Below, in pieces: positions 1 through 7,421 of a DNA stretch of 7,421 nucleotides. How positions within the stretch are numbered: the first letter of the stretch is position 1; each line of letters begins with the position of its first letter. Location of the stretch: positions 1-7,421 of the forward strand of contig JAIRZC010000142.1 of NCBI GenBank assembly GCA_031267455.1. The letters are read 5' to 3'. The DNA is from Accumulibacter sp. Its GTDB lineage: Bacteria; Pseudomonadota; Gammaproteobacteria; Burkholderiales; Rhodocyclaceae. Both the position numbers and the translations under genes were made by a program. Under the pieces are notes generated by a model. It was not told the DNA's origin, did no database searches, and was given only the letters and a program-made list of their open reading frames with translations.

Positions 1-53
1 GCTCGACGCACTGCCTCTGTCGTGGTGGCGCTGCCGTGTAAAATTTGTCCCAT
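1..53 (-). CDS. IS481-family transposase, N-terminal fragment (runs off left edge)
   Basis: Read on the minus strand from an ATG at 53-51, the first 17 residues are MGQILHGSATTTEAVRR, and the frame is still open at the window edge. I recognise this as the characteristic start of a large group of IS481-family DDE transposases, in which an N-terminal helix-turn-helix is followed by an integrase-type catalytic core. Only the start of the DNA-binding region is present here. A purine-rich AAGGA (minus strand, 64-60) lies 6 bases before the ATG and is a good ribosome binding site. The enzyme would cut and join the ends of its own insertion sequence. Whether the full gene is intact cannot be seen. 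The family call rests on a short but distinctive peptide plus the matching element end and target site described separately. Confidence 0.8.
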   Translation of the reverse strand, partial: MGQILHGSATTTEAVRR

Positions 54-109
54 AAGGCATCCTTACAATCAGTGGATAAAATTGTACCATCAAATGCCGG
101 GACTAAACA
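1..109 (-). mobile_element. 5' end of an IS481-family insertion sequence
   Basis: This is the transposase-proximal end of an insertion sequence; the rest lies beyond the left edge. On the minus strand the element would begin at 109 with TGTTTAGTCCCGG, a TGT terminus as expected for IS481-family inverted repeats. A leader of about 56 bases follows, containing TACAAT (a possible -10) and the ribosome binding site, and then the transposase ATG. The boundary at 109 is inferred from the TGT end and from the flanking CCTAGG. The partner inverted repeat is outside the window, so the exact end has not been checked against it. Confidence 0.72.
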
Positions 110-115
110 CCTAGG
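110..115. repeat. Probable IS481 target site, one copy of the 6-bp duplication (CCTAGG)
   Basis: CCTAGG directly follows the inferred element end. IS481 of Bordetella is known to insert at NCTAGN and to duplicate those 6 bases, so this is most simply one copy of the target duplication. The second copy would lie at the other end of the element, outside the window. The site is a perfect palindrome, so its orientation is uninformative. Confidence 0.6.
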
Positions 116-151
116 AACGCTCGTCTTCATCGTAAAACTTTCCTCGGGTTG

Positions 152-176
152 AACCCCCGGCCTTTAGACCGGGGTT
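152..176. repeat. GC-rich hairpin resembling an IS200/IS605 right end
   Basis: CCCCGG (155-160) pairs perfectly with CCGGGG (169-174) around an 8-base loop. The stem extends by two A-T pairs (152-153 with 175-176) if one C is bulged. It is not followed by a T-run, so it is a poor intrinsic terminator. Hairpins of the form AACCCCCGG...CCGGGGTT commonly sit just after the tnpB stop codon at the right end of IS200/IS605-family elements. A short open frame entering from 111 (ending VFIVKLSSG) stops at 150-152, right at the hairpin, which is the expected geometry. No tnpB domain is visible, so the family link is an inference. An alternative fold pairs GGGTT (146-150) with AACCC (152-156). Confidence 0.35.
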
Positions 177-228
177 TCAGGCGCGCGTTTCGGGAGGGGA
201 GGGAAATCCCTTCCAAAACACCTTGGAC

Positions 229-250
229 CGACAGGCCTTTATGCCTGTCG
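229..250. repeat. Perfect 8-bp inverted repeat with 6-base loop
   Basis: CGACAGGC (229-236) and GCCTGTCG (243-250) are exact inverted copies around CTTTAT. No T-run follows on either strand, so this is not a standard intrinsic terminator. It could be part of a decayed mobile element, a protein-binding palindrome or an RNA stem. Nothing here decides between these. Confidence 0.5.
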
Positions 251-389
251 CTAATTATCAAAACCATTGCAAGACGGTGTCCGCCGGACGCTTACCTCCC
301 GGCCAGTTGCGCGCGACTATCGGCAGATACTCGCCTATAAAGAAGCCCTTTGACAACACATACCTATCACCCCTTCAACAAATCTCGCC

Positions 390-420
390 TTGACGCGATC
401 CGACCATCGTCAGGTAAAAT
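390..420 (+). promoter_or_regulatory. Candidate sigma-70 promoter for the antiporter gene
   Basis: TTGACG (390-395) and TAAAAT (415-420) each match five of six consensus bases, with a 19-base spacer that is longer than the ideal 17. Transcription would start near 427, giving a leader of roughly 145 bases before the GTG at 573. A perfect TTGACA at 350-355 lacks a matching -10 at a usable distance. This is a pattern match only. Confidence 0.33.
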
Positions 421-572
421 CCATCATTCTCAAAAATTCCCTCAAAGGGACGCCAATCCAGCCAATCTTTTAAGGCCGCTTTTGAGTCGTCGGCGAAAAA
501 TCATTCGGAAAATGTCGTGCCGGCGACAATTCAAGAACGCAATAAACCGGCTATTCATGGAGCTTTCATACC

Positions 573-5087
<4,515 letters not shown>

Positions 5088-5168
5088 CCCTGGGAGTCTG
5101 TCTGATTTGACTGAATGGGCTGAAAAGTTACTCCTTACGGGCGATCCCGTTGCGTCGAAAGGCTGCTG

Positions 5169-6173
5169 ATGCTTCTGCGCGGCGATCAGTTGGCGCCTCA
5201 ACTTGAAAAGGGGTTGCGCCCGGTTTACGCTGTTTACGGTGACGACCCGCTGCTCGTGATCGAGGCCTGCGATGTTATTCGCGCCAGTGCGCGGCGTAGA
5301 GGCTTCGACGAAAGGGAAGTCCTTACCGTTCTCCCCGGGTTCAGCTGGCCCAGCCTCGGGCAGGCTGCGGTCAATCTTTCGCTTTTCGGCGGGCGCAAAC
5401 TCATCGACCTGCGTATCCCGACGGGACGACCAGGACGCGAGGGAGGCGAGGCGCTAAAAGCCTACTGCGCGAAAACATTCCCAGATACCCTGCTGCTGAT
5501 TACCCTGCCGGCGCTCGATTGGGCGGAAGAGAAAGCGGCCTGGCTCAAAGCCTTGGCCGACGCCGGCGCCGCTGTCAAGTTGACCTCGCCCTCGCCGCGC
5601 GAATTGCCGGCATGGATCGCCGGTCGTCTGAAGCGTCAGGGACAAAAGTCCGACGCCGAAGGTCTTCGCTTCATCGCCAGACACGTTGAAGGGAACCTTC
5701 TTGCCGCCCATCAGGAAATCCTGAAACTCGGATTGCTCTATCCTATTGGGACGCTTACGGAAAAGGAAGTGCGCGACGCCGTTCTTGATGTCGCGCGTTT
5801 CGACCTGGATGCGCTCCGTGAATCGCTCCTCGGCGGCCGTCTCGGACGGCTGACTCGGACGCTCGATGGCCTGCGTCAAGAGGGCAAAGCGCCGCCGCTT
5901 CTCCTCTGGGGAATCGCCGAGGAGGTCCGCGCTCTGCTCTACGTCAGGGAAGGGATCGATTCCGGCAGACCGCTCGATATCCTGCTCAAGGAAGCGCGCG
6001 TTTGGCACGCGCGTCAGGCCGCGTTTTGTGATGCCGTTAGGAGAATCGACGCGGCGGCGGCGCGCGCGTCTTTGATCGATGCCTCCGAAATCGACCAACT
6101 CATCAAAGGTATTGGAACAGGCGACGTTTGGAATCGGCTCCTGCGGCTTGGAATGCGCCTCTGCCCTTTGTGA
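5169..6173 (+). CDS. holA: DNA polymerase III subunit delta
   Basis: This 334-residue protein is the delta subunit of the clamp loader. In the complex with gamma/tau and delta' it binds the beta sliding clamp and wrenches its ring open for loading on primed DNA. The order of conserved segments fits the family: LRPVYAVYGDDPLLVIEA (16-33) begins the degenerate AAA+ fold, SLFGGRKLIDLR (71-82) includes the hydrophobic clamp-contact helix region, EGNLLAAHQEILKL (174-187) lies in the lid domain, and IDQLIKGIGTGDVWNRLL (308-325) closes the C-terminal helical collar. There is no Walker A motif, as expected for delta, which does not hydrolyse ATP. AAAGG ends 6 bases before the ATG and fixes the start. 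The 81 bases after lptE contain a small ACGGG/CCCGT stem (5137-5150) just upstream of that site. No terminator separates it from lptE, so co-transcription is likely. Confidence 0.95.
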   Translation: MLLRGDQLAPQLEKGLRPVYAVYGDDPLLVIEACDVIRASARRRGFDEREVLTVLPGFSWPSLGQAAVNLSLFGGRKLIDLRIPTGRPGREGGEALKAYCAKTFPDTLLLITLPALDWAEEKAAWLKALADAGAAVKLTSPSPRELPAWIAGRLKRQGQKSDAEGLRFIARHVEGNLLAAHQEILKLGLLYPIGTLTEKEVRDAVLDVARFDLDALRESLLGGRLGRLTRTLDGLRQEGKAPPLLLWGIAEEVRALLYVREGIDSGRPLDILLKEARVWHARQAAFCDAVRRIDAAAARASLIDASEIDQLIKGIGTGDVWNRLLRLGMRLCPL

Positions 6174-6225
6174 TCCGGTGTCATACGATTTGAAGAGAAA
6201 ATCGCTGGCGACCAGGGAATGGAAC

Positions 6226-6231
6226 TATAAT
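6226..6231 (+). promoter_or_regulatory. Candidate -10 element upstream of proA (TATAAT)
   Basis: A perfect TATAAT lies in the 173-base gap between holA and proA. No convincing -35 sequence is found 16-18 bases upstream; TTGAAG (6190-6195) is 30 bases away. If used, it would give proA a leader of about 110 bases and let it be expressed apart from holA. The rest of the gap holds no terminator-like hairpin that I can see. Confidence 0.27.
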
Positions 6232-6346
6232 CCACCCCACAGCGAATCGCTCACGTCGTATCTTCGCGCATGAAGACGGTGCGTTCCGAGACACTCGAGC
6301 GAACGATTCATGAGCGGAATTGGCATGACGAGACGGACAGGATCCC

Positions 6347-7421
6347 ATGGATATCGCGTCGTACATGAATGACATCGGCAGGTGTGCGAGAAATGTTTCG
6401 CGGCAGGTCGCGCGCGCCGACAGCCGAACGAAAAACGACGCGCTATCGAACATCGCCGCGGCGATCCGTAAGAACGCCGAAAAGATTCTCGACGCCAACC
6501 GAAAGGACCTCTGTCTGGCGAAAGAATCAAGGCTCGAACCCGCGATGATCGACAGGCTTGCATTGACTGAAAAAAGCATCGCCCAGATGGCGGAAGGCGT
6601 CGAACAGCTTGTGTCGCTTCCGGACCCGATCGGCGAGATCAGTGACCTGAAATATCGCTCCAGCGGAATCCAGGTTGGACGAATGCGTGTTCCGCTCGGT
6701 GTTATCGGAATCATTTACGAATCTCGCCCGAATGTCACTGTCGACGCGGCTGCGCTCTGCCTCAAGGCGGGCAATGCATGCATCCTTCGCGGAGGTTCCG
6801 AAGCGATCGAAAGCAATCGCGCGATTGCCACGAGAATTTACGAAGGCCTTTCCGCCGCCGGGTTTCCCGCCCACGCCGTCCAGGTCGTCGATACGACGGA
6901 CAGGGCTGCCGTCGGGCACCTGATCGCGATGCGCGAATACGTTGATGTCATTATTCCGCGTGGAGGGAAAGCCCTGATCTCGCGCCTGTTGGCCGAATCG
7001 CGTATTCCATTGATCCAGCACCTCGAAGGTAACTGCCATGTTTATATCGACGAGGACGCCGACGCGGAAAAAGCGCTGAAGATCGTCGAAAATTCAAAGA
7101 CACAGCGCTTTGGAACATGCAATACGGCTGAATCACTGCTTGTCGCCCGCTCTGTGGCCGCGCGGCTTCTTCCGCCGATCACCGACATGCTCCTGGCGCG
7201 GGGTGTCGAAATCCGGGGTTGCGGGGAAACGTGCGCGTTGCTCGACGCGGCCGTGCCGGCGACCGAAGACGACTACGCGACGGAATTCCTCGCCCCCGTC
7301 ATATCGGTCAAAATCGTCGCCGGGATCGATGAAGCGATGGCGCACATCGATGCCTATGGATCGCATCACACCGACGCCATCGTCACCGAGAATTATTCCA
7401 AAGCGCTTCAATTTCTGCGCG
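6347..7421 (+). CDS. proA: Gamma-glutamyl phosphate reductase (partial, 3' end beyond window)
   Basis: The first 358 codons of an enzyme usually about 417-420 residues long are present, and the frame is open to the right edge. ProA reduces gamma-glutamyl phosphate with NADPH to glutamate 5-semialdehyde, the second step of proline synthesis in the cytoplasm, acting after ProB. It belongs to the aldehyde dehydrogenase superfamily. The catalytic cysteine is Cys258 in QRFGTCNT. The cofactor-binding region includes [17 protein letters not shown] (115-131) and [20 protein letters not shown] (138-157), followed by [11 protein letters not shown] (201-211) and [15 protein letters not shown] (225-239). 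[15 protein letters not shown] is the family's usual N-terminus, and no earlier in-frame ATG exists in the gap. The ribosome site is weak (AGGA 4 bases before the ATG). No proB is in the window. All visible active-site elements are intact. Confidence 0.96.
   Translation, partial: MDIASYMNDIGRCARNVSRQVARADSRTKNDALSNIAAAIRKNAEKILDANRKDLCLAKESRLEPAMIDRLALTEKSIAQMAEGVEQLVSLPDPIGEISDLKYRSSGIQVGRMRVPLGVIGIIYESRPNVTVDAAALCLKAGNACILRGGSEAIESNRAIATRIYEGLSAAGFPAHAVQVVDTTDRAAVGHLIAMREYVDVIIPRGGKALISRLLAESRIPLIQHLEGNCHVYIDEDADAEKALKIVENSKTQRFGTCNTAESLLVARSVAARLLPPITDMLLARGVEIRGCGETCALLDAAVPATEDDYATEFLAPVISVKIVAGIDEAMAHIDAYGSHHTDAIVTENYSKALQFLR

Larger units (their letters stand above)
116..572. other. 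Gene-poor interval between the IS and the antiporter gene
   Basis: No gene here can be supported with confidence. The stretch is more AT-rich than the coding region to its right. It contains a GC-rich hairpin (152-176), a perfect 8-bp inverted repeat (229-250), a smaller stem TCCCT/AGGGA (438-442 with 446-450), a TGTCG/CGACA stem (513-517 with 524-528) and a candidate promoter (390-420). Plus-strand open frames at 149-340 and from 350 onward are basic and low-complexity, and resemble no family I know. The minus-strand frame 500-258 reads somewhat like protein but has an internal TGA and no start codon. The likeliest view is an intergenic region littered with remains of mobile elements, ending in the leader of the antiporter gene. 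Confidence 0.55.

Noticed and set aside
152..176. Intrinsic transcription terminator
   Set aside because: The stem is GC-rich, but it is followed by GTTTCAGG-like sequence without a T-run, and no supported gene ends just before it.
149..340. 63-codon plus-strand open frame after the IS junction
   Set aside because: It runs through the hairpin at 152-176 and the inverted repeat at 229-250, is arginine-rich and resembles no protein.
350..355. Perfect TTGACA as a promoter -35
   Set aside because: No sequence resembling a -10 hexamer is found 15-19 bases downstream.
375..377. Internal TGA of the minus-strand frame 500-258 as a selenocysteine codon
   Set aside because: There is no start codon upstream in the frame, another in-frame TGA lies at 503-501, and no convincing selenocysteine insertion hairpin follows. 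Decay or chance is simpler.
5107..5112. TTGACT in the lptE-holA gap as a promoter for holA
   Set aside because: No acceptable -10 follows at the right distance, and the short gap favours co-transcription with lptE.

Overview
The window looks like chromosomal DNA of a betaproteobacterium. The main reason is the gene order leuS, lptE, holA, proA, all on the + strand, an arrangement typical of that class. Residue-level features of the proteins fit too: the SLFGGRKLIDLR stretch of the DNA polymerase delta subunit, the QRFGTCNT active-site segment of ProA, and a LeuS that keeps zinc-ligand cysteines. The DNA is moderately GC-rich, and all four complete genes end in TGA. The assignment comes from pattern recognition, not from a search.

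Layout. Positions 1-109 are the 5' end of an IS481-family insertion sequence. The first 17 codons of its transposase are on the minus strand and run off the left edge. It abuts CCTAGG (110-115), which fits the NCTAGN target that IS481 duplicates. Positions 116-572 hold no gene I can support: there is an IS200/IS605-like hairpin, a perfect 8-bp inverted repeat, gene-like but interrupted minus-strand coding potential, and a candidate promoter for the next gene. From 573 the DNA is densely coding: a polytopic putative Na+/H+ antiporter (573-1838), leucyl-tRNA synthetase (1930-4566), the LPS-assembly lipoprotein LptE (4563-5087), the DNA polymerase III delta subunit HolA (5169-6173), and the first 358 codons of gamma-glutamyl phosphate reductase ProA (6347 to the right edge).

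How the genes relate. leuS and lptE overlap by 4 bases (ATGA) and holA follows after 81 bases, so these three probably form one transcription unit. A perfect TATAAT lies 31 bases before the leuS start. The products serve unrelated jobs (translation, outer-membrane biogenesis, replication), so this is conserved housekeeping synteny rather than a pathway operon. proA follows a 173-base gap and may have its own promoter. The antiporter has its own start region and is separated from leuS by 91 bases.

I found no convincing new multi-gene system. The points most worth a second look are the IS481 junction, the layered mobile-element debris at 110-572, and the poorly characterised antiporter.
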